Below, one piece after another: positions 11,970-24,193 of a stretch of DNA of 64,000 nt; the stretch's first letter is position 1, and each line of letters starts with the position of its first letter. The position numbers were made by a program, and so were the translations under genes. The DNA lies in NCBI RefSeq assembly GCF_000972845.2, contig NC_040025.1, positions 20,081,399 through 20,145,398 of the forward strand. The letters are read 5' to 3'. The notes under the pieces are model-generated. The model ran no database searches, was not told the origin of the DNA, and saw nothing but the letters and a program-made list of their open reading frames with translations. This stretch comes from Larimichthys crocea (Eukaryota; Chordata; Actinopteri; Sciaenidae).

Positions 11970-14254
11970 AACATGTGTCAGCATGGAGTTAACTAAACCT
12001 TACAAATTACCTCATTGTTGAGGATAAACATAAAAGATCATGAACAGGAAATTAGTGCCTTCAGTATAAATATAAAAGAATGCTGAAATGCATCACTATT
12101 TCAAGTAAAAGTTATGAATGCACCTTTGACTGAAATTTCACAGATTGCTGTGGGTGTGTATTATAATTATCAAAAAAAGTGAAAAGTAAAAAAGTGATTA
12201 CATCTCTCACTTTATATGTAACCTTTGAGTGGAAATTGCACTTCATACTAAAACGTAGAACCTAATCATAATAACGAAGAAAATAAAATGCCTATTAACA
12301 AATGATTAACCTCTTGACATTAAAATGCAAATCTCTATTGTGAAATGCTTTACCTACCATATTGTCAGTTCAGCTTTCTTAAAAACATTAGTATAGAATT
12401 AGTATAGCATGTAAACATTTTTCAGACTAATGTCAGTTTTATAGTAATTTGGTCTTTTCAAGAAATTAAACATAGTGAAACGAACTTGTATATCATTTAT
12501 GAGCAGGGCCGGTTTTAGCTATGGGCAATGTGGGCGACCGCCCAGGGCACAGTCTCCGTGAGGGTGCACGAGCGGCCGAAAAAAAAGAAAACCTTGCCAA
12601 TTTGTGTCTCACTTGATGAAGGCTTAGCCCTTCCTACCAAGAGTTCCGCCTTTCCACCAGCAGGTTGCATTAATTCAAATTCTGGTGACAGTCCTGGCCA
12701 TTTATCACTTTATCTGCTGAGTGATTGCAAATTTTCCCATTTCAGATTACCTGTGTGGTTCAGTGTTAAATCGTGCAGGGATCATTTGTAAGAGGACGTG
12801 GCTTTTTAGGCAAAACCAAAGATACTGGGTTGAATAAATTTAAATTGTCCATCCTGTGTGATCTTACAGGCTCATTTGTATTTGGTGGTAATTATGATAC
12901 CTTTCTCCTAAAGAACCATTCAGTTGTTAAACATTCCCTGCATGCATACACCAAGGACAAGTGCTCTGCTGAGCATCATACATGCAACATGTTGGATTGT
13001 TATGGAATTTTCTATCCTTAGGTTACACAAGGTCACTTATGGGCCTTGAGGTCCTCGGCAGTTTTAGTTGTTTGGCTTTGCTTGAGAACAGTAGGTGCCA
13101 GTCATTCTCAACACTGTGGTGACCAGGGTCGAAGAGACCCATTGCTGATTTCTTAGACATAATAGATAGCTTGCCGTTGATGTTCCAATCTGCGTAAACA
13201 GACATCTGTGTCTCCAGACTAGAATATGCTGACAATAACACCCCCATGAATAAAAACATTCTCTTTGACTAATTCTGGGCGTGTAGTATTTGTGGTGTTA
13301 TCTTGGGGTTTAAAGTCTATCCCCCAGGATGAGTTGGGCAGAATGCAAGACCGACTTAGGCACTTCTGATGTACTTTGAGTGTGTCTCTAATTCTCCTTG
13401 GCCAAGCGTCAATAAATAATACAGCATAAGTTATCAGAGGCTCCTGAACACTTTCTTCCTTCGTGACCTCACCATTGACCTTTGACTTCAGCAATTTCTC
13501 CACAACAGGATGAAGTAGAAAATCTGATGGATTTTTCAAATTTGAAACCCCCTTTTTTCTGAAAGTTTTGGAATTAGTACAACAGCATAACTCCACATGA
13601 TTTGTACAACTAGTATTTTGTTAATTTCATTAAATTAATGCTTTGATATTATTGTAATAGTGTTTTCTTTTAAACTGATGGTTATATTATTGGGTGATGG
13701 AAATGTTATGTTCCGGAGTATTCTCCATATAAAGTGTCAGGTGTTATCAATTTGTTTGAAAAATCCTCATCATAATACTCAAAAGTTTGAACTCGTTAGC
13801 TAACTAAATAAATGCTTATGATAAATATATATAGATCTTTACTCCTTTTTGCCAAATGTTGAAATATGTCTCCAAGATTTTAAAAAAAGATGTATTTTCT
13901 GTTTTTCACTATTTGTTTGTTTTTTGTTTTGTTTTGTTCTTGTCATCTTTATATCTTCATTGAGTAATTAAAAGAATCTAAAGTGTAAAATTTGTAAAAT
14001 ATGGAAGGGTTGTTAAATAGTACACGTAGTAATCACAGAATCACAGTGATCTACAGCAGCAGTTTAGATGTTTTTGCATACTGATTTGTGAATTCTCCTC
14101 CAACCACTTATTGGTATGCATTTATCACACCTCATGCATTCCCAAGTGCATGGAAATGATCACTGATCAACCATCATCAGTGTCTCATAACTTACTAAAG
14201 GCAGAGCCAAATCCCATCAGTACCAGTTCAGACTGGTAAACAGTAACTACAGCA
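11970..14254 (+). promoter_or_regulatory. 5' flank of T1R gene 2
   Basis: This is the counterpart of 331-2398, with about 230 bp (12365-12600) that unit 1 lacks. Within that, 12505-12600 is GC-rich sequence starting GCAGGGCCGGTTTTAGC that resembles the end of a DNA transposon and is not in unit 4. The region just before the ATG is nearly identical to the other units. A - strand frame of 125 codons at 13219-13596 has no recognised product. Confidence 0.5.
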
Positions 14255-17200
14255 ATGAAACGCTGTCTTGCTTTTCTGTGTATCCTGGGAACCTTTCTGC
14301 ATGCTTTGACTCAATGCACTGTTCCAGCCTCAGAGTTTCAGCTGGATGGAGATTTTTTGATAGGTGGGCTTTTTAATATTCATCATGTCAGTACCTCATT
14401 CTATCATAACAGACCAGAAGCCGTTGACTGTTTCAGGTGAGTCTTACAACAAATCTGAGATATCTTTTGAAGTTAAAACTAATGCACAGTAAGTGTCACT
14501 GGTATATTTTGTACATTCAATAATTTTGCCATACCTTTCCTTATTTTAAAAATAAATCAGTGTAGTTAATTGCTGCACAGTCAAACATTAAAGGGACGGT
14601 TCCGGTTTTTGAAGTAAGGGGTTGTATGAGGTACTTATGCATAGTAGGTAAGTGGACACCAACTTTGGAGTAGCAGACAGAAGTCCTAGGACAAAATTAA
14701 AGCAACGCACTGCTGTGGACAGGGTCAGCTGTGTTTTAGCCACATAAAAATATGCATTGTACATGGAACATTTGAGCTTAGGCATAAGGAATACATTAAA
14801 TTCCATGGTTGGTTAGTACAGGGGTCTCAAGAACAATAGTGTCATTTTAGCCATCGCAAATATTAATGCACTGAGGCAAACATGCCAATAGACTTAACTC
14901 TTCTTTCATGTTGTCCTTTCTCTGCCCTCAGTCGACCCTTCATAATGTCAGGTTATCAGAGGTTCCAGTTGATGAGATTCGCTGTAGAGCAAATTAATAA
15001 TTCTACCAACCTCCTGCCAAATGTGTCTCTTGGCTATGAGATATTTGACTACTGCACAGATACACACAATTTTCCAGGGGTTTTGAAACTCATGTCTGCC
15101 GATGGCTTGATCCATCCTTGGGGTGAACAATACAAGCAACAAACACACAAATCCAAAGTGATTGCAGTGGTTGGCCCTTTTTCAAGCACTCGGGTCCTGA
15201 CTGTGGCACCCCTGTTCATGATGGATCTCATTCCTATGGTAAGTTTTTTCAGTCTATCAATGGAATACAGTATATGTCATTTCGTTCATTTGAAACATTA
15301 TTGTCACTGAAAATTATGGATTTCTTGATTACACTTTTAACAGGTTAGTTATGGATCTGCTGGTTCTGTCTTTTCAAAAAAAGTGAAATTCCCCTCTTTC
15401 TTGCGAACAATATATTCCAATAAAAACACCATAGAAGTGATTGTTAAAATTTTGCAGTACTTCAACTGGCGCTGGGTTGCTTTCCTGAACAGTGATAACG
15501 ATTATGGAAATGATGGACAAGAATTGTTCATAAACACGATAAAGGATACGGAAATCTGCCTGGGATACACCAAAAGTCTTAACAACAATGCAGATTACTC
15601 TCAAATATTCAAACAGATAAAGGCACAAAAGATAGGTGTCATAATTGTTTTTGGTGCTGAATGGACTGCTGAAGCTGTCATTAAGTCAGCAATACAAATG
15701 AATATCACAAACAAGGTGTGGATTGGAGGAATTGCATGGTCCTTAAACAAGAAGCTCCCCAAAGAGAAAGGAATCAAAAATATTGGAACTGTACTTGGGG
15801 TGTCTCAGCCAGTAGTGACAATACCTGGATTCAGTGATTTTGTCTATTCTGCAAAAAGCCAGAATCATTGTGAAAATTCACAAAAACAGAAGTTTTGCAA
15901 TCAGGTTTGCAACTGCAGTAGCCTGAGTCCAGATGATGTCATTGCTGCAGACCCATCTTTCTCTTTTCCTGTTTATTCTGCTATATATGCCATCGCTTAT
16001 GCCTTACATAATACTTTGCAATGCGGAGCTGGCAGATGTGATGGCAATATTACAGTGTACCCACACATGGTAAGCATAGAAATCATTTAAGATTTTTGTC
16101 AATCAGTAATTGAATTTTGCTCCTTGGTGTTTTTGATCATTTGAAGGTAATCTATTAGTCTGTTGTGTTCTATCTTACATGTATAACTGATGTGAACAGG
16201 ACAGGGACAGGGTGGTGGGGTGAATTTGGATGGGTAGATGGGTAAATGAGTGAGATGGTTTGGGAATAGGGTGGGCAAAAATCAGTATTTAGAATTATAA
16301 TTTAATATAGTCTCAATACATGGTATATTTATGTACTTGGTATGTTCAAGTTAGGAATAGTGAACCCCTATGCAAATAAAGAAATAACTGCAAAAAATAC
16401 ATCAATAGCTGACATAAATAAAACCTTGAAAGCTTTTAACTGTCATACATATAGTAGAAATCAGTCAATACATCCAGACACTTAACTGTCATACATATAG
16501 TAGAAATCAGTCAATACATCCAGACACTGCTATTACATTTAATGTAATGTAGCAACAATTCATTCTCTCACAGAGATCTTTGTCAGGCTTTGTAATGATC
16601 ATCAAGATGACTGTGTGGTTTGGACTGACAAAACATTTGCATTTGAAGAGAACTCAAAAGGTAGTCTATGATCTCACCACTTCCTAAATCCTCTAAAGGA
16701 GGGAATGAAGCTACATTTTATACCTTTACTTGAATATTTTAGGGATGCAACTCACAATTATTATCATTATTAATTATTCTGTTCATTCTTTTCTAAAATC
16801 GTTTGGTCTTTCAAAGATCACAAAGTCCAAGGTGATGTCTTTAAATATCTTGTATTGTCAGTTCAAAGTCCAAATATATTTAGTATGATATAAAAGAGGG
16901 AACACCAAATTTCTTTGATGGCAGCATATCTGCATGAAAAATTACTTCAGGGATTATCAAAATAGTTGGCGATTGTTTTTCTGTTAATCAACTAATTAAT
17001 TAGTCAACTCATTCATACAATTCTATTTTTTATTTTATTTTGTGTTTAATTACCATATACAATTTTAATCGGTTTGAATTTCAATTTAAATACAATAAAG
17101 TCATGGTCATCTAAACTTTGTGTACTTACATCAGGTTCTGGAAGAGCTGAAGAAGTCAAACTTTACACTTTTAAACATGAAGATTGAGTTTGATGAGAAC

Positions 17201-18922
17201 GGTGACCTCAAGTACAACCCCTATTCTATAGTTTTCTGGAACAATAGTGGTGATGCTGAGGAGGTCGGCTTTTACAAACTTCACCCATCAGTCCATTTCT
17301 TCATCAACAACAGCAAAATTCAGTGGCACATGAAAGGAGAGGTAAGTTGTGTGCAGGGACAAGGTCAAGACACAAAATCTGGAACATCAGCAGTTCAGCA
17401 TCAGTAGTTGCTCATGGTCTAATTATATTTACAAAACTGAAACTTTTTAAATGCTATATACGCCTAATTAGTGATACTTACATTGAATACTTTTTCTCCA
17501 CATTTTACAGTATTAATTTGGCTTACTTGAAATTTGGTTTGTTGCTAAATAATTGTCTTGTCCAGGTGCCTACTTCACTGTGTTCCCCAGAATGTCCTGT
17601 AGGATATGCAAAAAAGCACAATGGAGTCCACAAATGCTGCTTCGATTGTAAGATCTGTCCAAATGGTACTTACATCAACAGTACAGGTATGTTACTATAC
17701 GTGAGTGTAAGAAAATAAATTAAAAGCACTGCTGCCATTCTTTACTTAATGGGAGCTATATGGGATCTTAAACAATGTATTTTTTTTCATGGCTGACAGA
17801 GTTTAACAGTCATTCTTGTTGACTGGACAAAGCTATATACAGTGGCTCCCATGTTTACCCTGAACATATGCCAATTATTGTTATTACTATAAACAACTAA
17901 AGCAATTTGAACATTAAGTAAAAGCCTGATCTCTCTTTTTCAAAAGTTATCCCTAACTTTATTGGCAATCTGATCTTTTCCTGTGTAAAACAGAGGATCC
18001 CTACAAATGCATCCCCTGTAAGGACACAGAATGGTCTGCAGTAGGAAGTACATCATGCAATTTGCGACTGGTGGAGTACATCCCATTCACAGACAGTGGG
18101 GCTATCCTGATCATGGTTGGGACCTGGGCCTTGGTGGGTCTCACACTAGCCATGTCTGTTCTCTTTGCCATCAACTACAACACACCTGTTGTCAGATCTG
18201 CTGGGGGACCAATGTGCTTCCTAATTTTAGGCTGCCTCAGTCTGTGCAGTCTTAGTGTGTTCTTTTACTTTGGTACTCCAACAATTTCCTTTTGTATCTT
18301 TAGGCTCCTACCATTTCTTTTGTTCTACACTGTTTGTCTGGCATGTTTTGTTGTTCGTTCTTTTCAAATTGTTTGCATTTTTAAAATAGCTGCCAAGTTC
18401 CCCAAGCTCCACAGTTGGTGGATGAAATATCATGGACAATGGCTGCTCATCACTGTGGCATTTGTAATTCAGGCACTCTTACTTGTTATTAGCTATTCTT
18501 GTGCCCCACCCAAGCCCTACAATGAAACAGTTTGGTATCCAGACAAAATCATACTTGGCTGTGACATTAATCTTTATGCAGCCTCTAGTTCTGTGGTTTT
18601 ACTTACTGCTTTGTCCTCCCTTTGCTTTATTTTCTCCTACATGGGAAAAGACCTCCCAAAAAATTACAATGAGGCCAAAGCAATAACCTTCTGCCTGCTG
18701 CTGCTGATCCTCACCTGGATCATCTTTGCTACTGTATATGTACTTTACCGTGGCAAGTACATCCCAACACTAAACGCTCTGGCAGTGCTCTCCAGTCTCT
18801 ACTCGTTTCTGTTGTGGTATTTCCTCCCAAAATGTTACATCATCATTTTCCAACCCCACAAAAACACACAGCAGTACTTCCAAGGTCTCATTCAGAATTA
18901 TACCAAAACCATCAGCCAATAG
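14255..18922 (+). CDS. tas1r2: T1R taste receptor gene 2 (T1R2-like), intact, six exons
   Basis: Exons are 14255-14436, 14932-15238, 15344-16069, 17135-17341, 17566-17686 and 17994-18922, with canonical splice sites and exactly the lengths of gene 1, giving 823 residues. Domain layout is as in gene 1: signal peptide, Venus-flytrap domain (to about 475), nine-cysteine linker, seven helices, T1R-type C terminus. It differs from gene 1 mainly in the ligand domain (Phe144, Arg148, Lys in YTKSL, PSFSF in place of PHLAF) and in a few linker residues such as NLRL before helix 1. Intron 1 carries a fish repeat (14590-14790) and intron 3 a fuller interspersed repeat (16739-17020). Position 61 is formed across the exon 1/2 junction. 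It is expected to act as a taste-cell amino acid or sweet-type receptor subunit with T1R3; the ligand is not predictable. Confidence 0.94.
14590..14790 (+). repeat. Fish interspersed repeat in intron 1 of gene 2
   Basis: It begins AAAGGGACGGTTCCGG and contains GGTTGTATGAGGTACTTATG and CACTGCTGTGGACAGGG, all typical of a repeat widespread in percomorph fish. The same insertion is in gene 4 intron 1 (27017-27185). Gene 1 has only a short scar (near 2740-2762), so gene 1 lost most of it. No open frame of interest; class uncertain. Confidence 0.65.
16436..16527. repeat. 46-bp direct tandem duplication in intron 3 of gene 2
   Basis: Two adjacent copies (16436-16481 and 16482-16527) begin TTAACTGTCATACATATAG and end CATCCAGACAC. 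Genes 1 and 4 have a single copy, so this is a small private duplication of unit 2. Confidence 0.85.
16739..17020 (+). repeat. Fish interspersed repeat in intron 3 of gene 2
   Basis: It shows the family head TTTAGGGATGCAACTCACAA, a middle with CAAGGTGATGTCTT, and a tail with ATTATCAAAATAGTTGGC and AT-rich ATTAGTCAACT words. It is the fullest copy in the window; others are at 4685, 29065, 50972 and 63508. I believe it is a non-autonomous DNA element family. Confidence 0.6.
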
Positions 18923-20183
18923 ATGCCTTCAGTGAATGAGTTTCTAAAACCAGAAAAAGTAATGTGCTTCATATTTCTGAATATTTGAAATGCTACTCTA
19001 GTAATCTTGTCTTTTAGAGTAAGGAAAACAGTACATAATTTAATTTTTGTCTCTTTTCACATTTTTCCCTAGAGTCGCAAATTGATCTAATCCAAAGCAT
19101 GTATTGATGTATAAAACAACAAAAGTCAAATGTTCTGAATTTTCCAAGCTGTATCACAACATCTCCTCAAACATATTTTAATTAAGCCTTTTCAAGACTT
19201 GGACCTTTGGTCGGCAGTCAGGGATTTTGCCTTGCTCTGACTGTAATATAATTTGTAGTAATTTTTGATTTTACAAGTCTCATTAAAGGACAGGGTAAAT
19301 ACTAACAGTGATGGTTTCCCTGAAAAAAATGTAGTCAGTTCTTTAGTCAAATTAACAAACATATTACATATAAACCTGATATATTATACTTGATACAAAT
19401 GTATGTCTCTTAATTAATCTCTTAGTTAAGATAGTAAATCTTCCACAGTACTGAACTACCCATTAGTTTATGAACACTACCAGGTCAGAAATGTATTACA
19501 CTTAAGAAACAGCTGTTGTTATAAGTTGAATCTTTGTACTTGAGTAATTAAATCCCAGAGAATATGTGCTTGTAATGTTATTGGCATATGGATTCATACA
19601 ATATATACAACTGGAAGAGTGAATGTACAGTATACTTTAGGAGGACGTGTTTTCATTTTAAATGAATATCTACATTTGTGAATTTCTGACTACATTACCT
19701 AGAGTAATATAATTATAAGAATGATATAATAAAAATATATATTTATGGGCTGACTGTGTTTTTTCTCTGTTCAATTGTTATTTGAGATTGCTATAAAACA
19801 ATCTCACCACATGATGGCACCACTTCAATGTAATACTATCTACAGGCGCACCTAATTTGCATGGCTTCAGTTTCCTCAAATGTAAAAGGTATCTCTAATA
19901 ATGCCTGAGAGTGAACACATATTATCTCTGGTGTTATTTTTTTGCCTTTTTCTATTCCACATAAGGCTTTTGCGCAGATTATGTAAAGGTTCAGATTGCG
20001 TGGGATTTGTGTACAAAACTTTGTTCAAACATTAATTCTACATGTAATTATAATCAAACTTGTACCTTGGAGTATTCAAGAAGGGCTACTCAGCCTTTGT
20101 GTATGTACCTGAAAGTGAGTGTCCACTGTCAAAGTATTAAGTGATGACAAATTTCCTTATTTACTGCCATTTTCAGTGAGTTT
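18923..20183 (+). other. 3' flank of T1R gene 2
   Basis: This is non-coding sequence homologous to 6621-7920, lacking the AATAAA-bearing segment present there. From about 19755 onward it becomes visually identical to the unit 1 flank. No gene recognised. Confidence 0.5.
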
Positions 20184-22214
20184 AATCAGAATCAGAAAAA
20201 CTTTAATAATCCCAGGGGGAAATTATTTTTTTACAATACTCCAGGTATACAAACAAACAAAAACAACATATTTTAAACAAGTAATCATCTACAGATTACA
20301 GAAGGGGGTGTGTCTGACTCTCTGAGGGAGGCGTTGCCGAGTTTAATGACCGCAGGCAGGAATGATTTCCTGTGTCGCTCTGTGTTGCATCCAAGTCAGA
20401 GGAGTGTTCTGCTGAAGGAGCTCCTCTGCTGAGCCAGTGTGTCGTAGAGAGGGTGTGAAACATTGTCCAATATGGACTGACGTCTGGACAGCATCCTCCT
20501 CTCTGCCACAGTCGTCAGAGTGTCCAGACCTGCATTGCAGTCATCTTCTCACCCAGTAGAGCTGGACGGATGGTGTTAAAAGCACTGGAGAAGGCAAAGA
20601 ACATGATTCTCACAGTGCTCGCGGGCTTGTCCAGATGAGTGTAGACTCTGTTCAGCAGGTAGATGATGCCGTCCTCAACTCCCAGGGTGGTAGGCAAGCT
20701 GTAGTGGATCAGTGAAGGGCCTGACAATATGCTTTAGCTGATCCAGGACAAGCCTCTCAAGGGTCTTCATGATGTGGGACGTCAGGACCACCGGTCTGTA
20801 GTCCTGAGGGCCTCTGGGACGCTTCGTCTTTGGCACAGGAATGAGGCAGGACATCTTCCACAACACTGGGACCCTTGGAAGGTGCATGCTCAGGCTGAAG
20901 ACATGACTCAGTACTCCACACAGCTGGTGGGCACAGGCTTTAAGCACCTTGGGAAAAACACCGTCGGGGCCTACAGCTTTGCCGGGGTGGAGTTTCGTCA
21001 GCTGTCTTCTCACCAGGTCAGGTGTGAAGGACACTGTAAAGATGACAGTTGGGGGAGGGGTGAGATCCTCAGGTTGTGGGGGACATGATGCAGAGCAGGG
21101 GGGAGGGTGGAGTAGGTAGTAGTGAATTGAGGTGGTGAGGGGCAGACAAGGGGTCTGTAAGGAGGAGGAGTAGGGGGCGGTAGAGTGGTAGTGGATGTTG
21201 GGCAGCCAGCAGCAGAGTCACAGTATCAAACCTATTGAAAAATAGGTTCAGTTTATTGGCTCGGTCCACACGTCCCTCCAGCCCCATGCTACCAGTCTTC
21301 TGGAACCCGGTGATGGTTCTCATGCCACTCCACACATTCCTCATGTTGTTTCGCTGGAGTTCTCCAACTTTCTCCCATAATTGTCTTTAGCCTCCCTGAT
21401 TTTAAGTTTGAGTACCCTCTGCACTCTTCTCACCTCATCATGATTGCCATCTCTGAACGCCCTCTTCTTGTCATTAAGGATGGACTTAATGTCCTTGGTG
21501 ATCCAAGGTTTATTATTGGCAAAACAGGTGACAGTTCGAGCTGGGACATTGCAGTCCACACAGAAGTCGATATAGTCAGTGATGCACTCTGTGAGCCCCA
21601 CAGGGTGGACATTGATAGGCTCACAGAGTGCAGGCCAGTCAGTCACTTCAAAGCAGCCCTGCAGTGCCTCATAAGCCTCCTCACAGTCCTTGTGGTCATA
21701 GGCTTCCTCTTCACCAGAGGCACATAGCATAGCACAGGTTATGATCTGAACTGCCCACAGGGGGGAGAGAAGAGGAGATGTATGCGTCCTTAATGTTAGC
21801 ATACAGCAGGGTCCAGGGTCCTGTCTTCTCTGGTAGGACATCTTACATACTGTTTGAAAGTCGGCAGGACTCCAAGGTGATATTAAAGTCTCCCGACATG
21901 ATGATAAGGCCACTGGGGTGTTGGGTCTGCAGTTTGGAGATGATGGTATGATTGGTGCTGCAGGCAGATGTTGGGTTTGCAGAAGGAGGGATGTACAGGA
22001 CAACTATGATGACATGCGGGATCTCTCTCAGCAGATAGTATGGACGGAGTCCAATGGCTAGCAGGTCAACATCCGGGCTACAGAGCTGTTCTTTAATTGT
22101 GATGTGACCGGGATTACACCATCTGCTGTTAACTAGAACGGCAAGCCCCCCCCCCACCTGTCCGCTTACCGCTCCGTTAGCTCGTCCATTTTGTTGATAA
22201 GAGATCCACATTTC
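20184..22214 (-). mobile_element. Second copy of the internally deleted LINE
   Basis: This is the same element, with the same internal deletion, the same frameshifts and the same hAT insertion point as 7921-9951; I see no base differences by eye. It therefore arose by duplication of the whole unit and not by a separate retrotransposition. The frames at 22226-21843 (endonuclease, SGDFN) and 21034-20675 (reverse transcriptase N-terminal blocks) match the first copy exactly. Confidence 0.88.
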
Positions 22215-22997
22215 CAGAGGTGTCAAGTAACGAAGTACAAATACTTTGTTACCTTACTTAAGTAGAATTTTTGGGTATCTATACTTCACTGGAGTAATTA
22301 GTTTTCAGCCGACTTTTTACTTCTATTCCTTACATTTTCACGCAATTATCTGTACTTTCTACTCCTTACATTTTTAAAACAACCTCGTTACTCAATTTCC
22401 GTCATTCAGTCTTCACAGAGGCGACTTATGAGATCAACATAGATCGGAGAAGAACAAAGAAAGTGTTGGCTAATGGCTGATTTTTATTGGCAGATTGTCA
22501 CACTCTTCAGCAAATGGTATCGTTTACAGTGTATGCATGCCTGACCAATGACAATGTAAAGACCCACACAGGGCGAGATCTAAACATGGATCATCGGCAC
22601 TAAAGTTTAGCTGCTTAGCTAGCATGGACTCCTCAAAGAGCTATGACGTCATTTTGAGACTCAGTTAAAGTTTAGTCAACATGTGAGATGCCCTGAAACT
22701 TTATAATGATAATCAATAAGAAGTTATTTGGTTAGTTTGATGGTAAAAAATCATGAATGTAGCCTGATTGTACCTCAGTGCTGAAATCTCGTATTCTAAC
22801 ATATATAACAGATGTAAAGCTTCGGAGCTTCTTTGATTATCAACAGTATGTAGTGATGACAGAAAGCTGAGAGCTCACCATCACACTGAAACTGTCACAA
22901 GGCTGCAAAAGCTGCTCTGATTGTTATTTAATCCTGGTGCTGTTTGTTTGATGTATTTTTCTGTTAATTGATAAGAGGCTCACTGGAAACAATATTA
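22215..22997. mobile_element. Second copy of the hAT element, cut by assembly gap
   Basis: It starts CAGAGGTGTCAA after the target copy CACATTTC (22207-22214) and matches 9952-10734 with only two or three substitutions noticed (for example at 22771 and near 22867). The other end is lost in the N run. Confidence 0.9.
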
Positions 22998-23747
22998 NNN
23001 NNNNNNNNNNNNNNNNNNNNNNNNNNNNNNNNNNNNNNNNNNNNNNNNNNNNNNNNNNNNNNNNNNNNNNNNNNNNNNNNNNNNNNNNNNNNNNNNNNNN
23101 NNNNNNNNNNNNNNNNNNNNNNNNNNNNNNNNNNNNNNNNNNNNNNNNNNNNNNNNNNNNNNNNNNNNNNNNNNNNNNNNNNNNNNNNNNNNNNNNNNNN
23201 NNNNNNNNNNNNNNNNNNNNNNNNNNNNNNNNNNNNNNNNNNNNNNNNNNNNNNNNNNNNNNNNNNNNNNNNNNNNNNNNNNNNNNNNNNNNNNNNNNNN
23301 NNNNNNNNNNNNNNNNNNNNNNNNNNNNNNNNNNNNNNNNNNNNNNNNNNNNNNNNNNNNNNNNNNNNNNNNNNNNNNNNNNNNNNNNNNNNNNNNNNNN
23401 NNNNNNNNNNNNNNNNNNNNNNNNNNNNNNNNNNNNNNNNNNNNNNNNNNNNNNNNNNNNNNNNNNNNNNNNNNNNNNNNNNNNNNNNNNNNNNNNNNNN
23501 NNNNNNNNNNNNNNNNNNNNNNNNNNNNNNNNNNNNNNNNNNNNNNNNNNNNNNNNNNNNNNNNNNNNNNNNNNNNNNNNNNNNNNNNNNNNNNNNNNNN
23601 NNNNNNNNNNNNNNNNNNNNNNNNNNNNNNNNNNNNNNNNNNNNNNNNNNNNNNNNNNNNNNNNNNNNNNNNNNNNNNNNNNNNNNNNNNNNNNNNNNNN
23701 NNNNNNNNNNNNNNNNNNNNNNNNNNNNNNNNNNNNNNNNNNNNNNN
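22998..23747. other. Assembly gap (750 N)
   Basis: This is a run of 750 undetermined bases. The left edge corresponds to position 10734 of unit 1 and the right edge to 18477 of unit 2. If this unit has the usual layout, about 7.7 kb is missing, including the rest of the hAT, the 5' flank and most of T1R gene 3. Confidence 0.98.
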
Positions 23748-24193
23748 TCTTACTTGTTATTAGCTATTCTTGTGCCCCACCCAAGCCCTACAATGAAACA
23801 GTTTGGTATCCAGACAAAATCATACTTGGCTGTGACATTAATCTTTATGCAGCCTCTAGTTCTGTGGTTTTACTTACTGCTTTGTCCTCCCTTTGCTTTA
23901 TTTTCTCCTACATGGGAAAAGACCTCCCAAAAAATTACAATGAGGCCAAAGCAATAACCTTCTGCCTGCTCCTGCTGATCCTCACCTGGATCATCTTTGC
24001 TACTGTATATGTACTTTACCGTGGCAAGTACATCCCAACACTAAACGCTCTGGCAGTACTCTCCAGTCTCTACTCGTTTCTGTTGTGGTATTTCCTCCCA
24101 AAATGTTACATCATCATTTTTCAACCCCACAAAAACACACAGCAGTACTTCCAAGGTCTCATTCAGAATTATACCAAAACAATTAGCCAATAG
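23748..24193 (+). CDS. tas1r2: T1R taste receptor gene 3, only the last exon end assembled
   Basis: This is the last part of exon 6, beginning inside the membrane domain at the segment matching 18477 of gene 2, and reading in frame to the TAG at 24191-24193. It encodes the end of the seven-helix region (from LLVISYSCAPP onward) and the T1R-type tail YFQGLIQNYTKTISQ. Everything upstream is in the assembly gap, so whether the gene is whole or broken cannot be told; no stop or frameshift is seen in the visible part. A candidate poly(A) signal AATAAA is at 24721-24726. The translation that appears to run through the N run is not real. Confidence 0.85.

Noticed and set aside
22968..23957. A 329-codon frame running through the N gap
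   Set aside because: About three quarters of it is undetermined bases, and the real coding frame of the T1R exon on the right is a different one (see 23748-24193).
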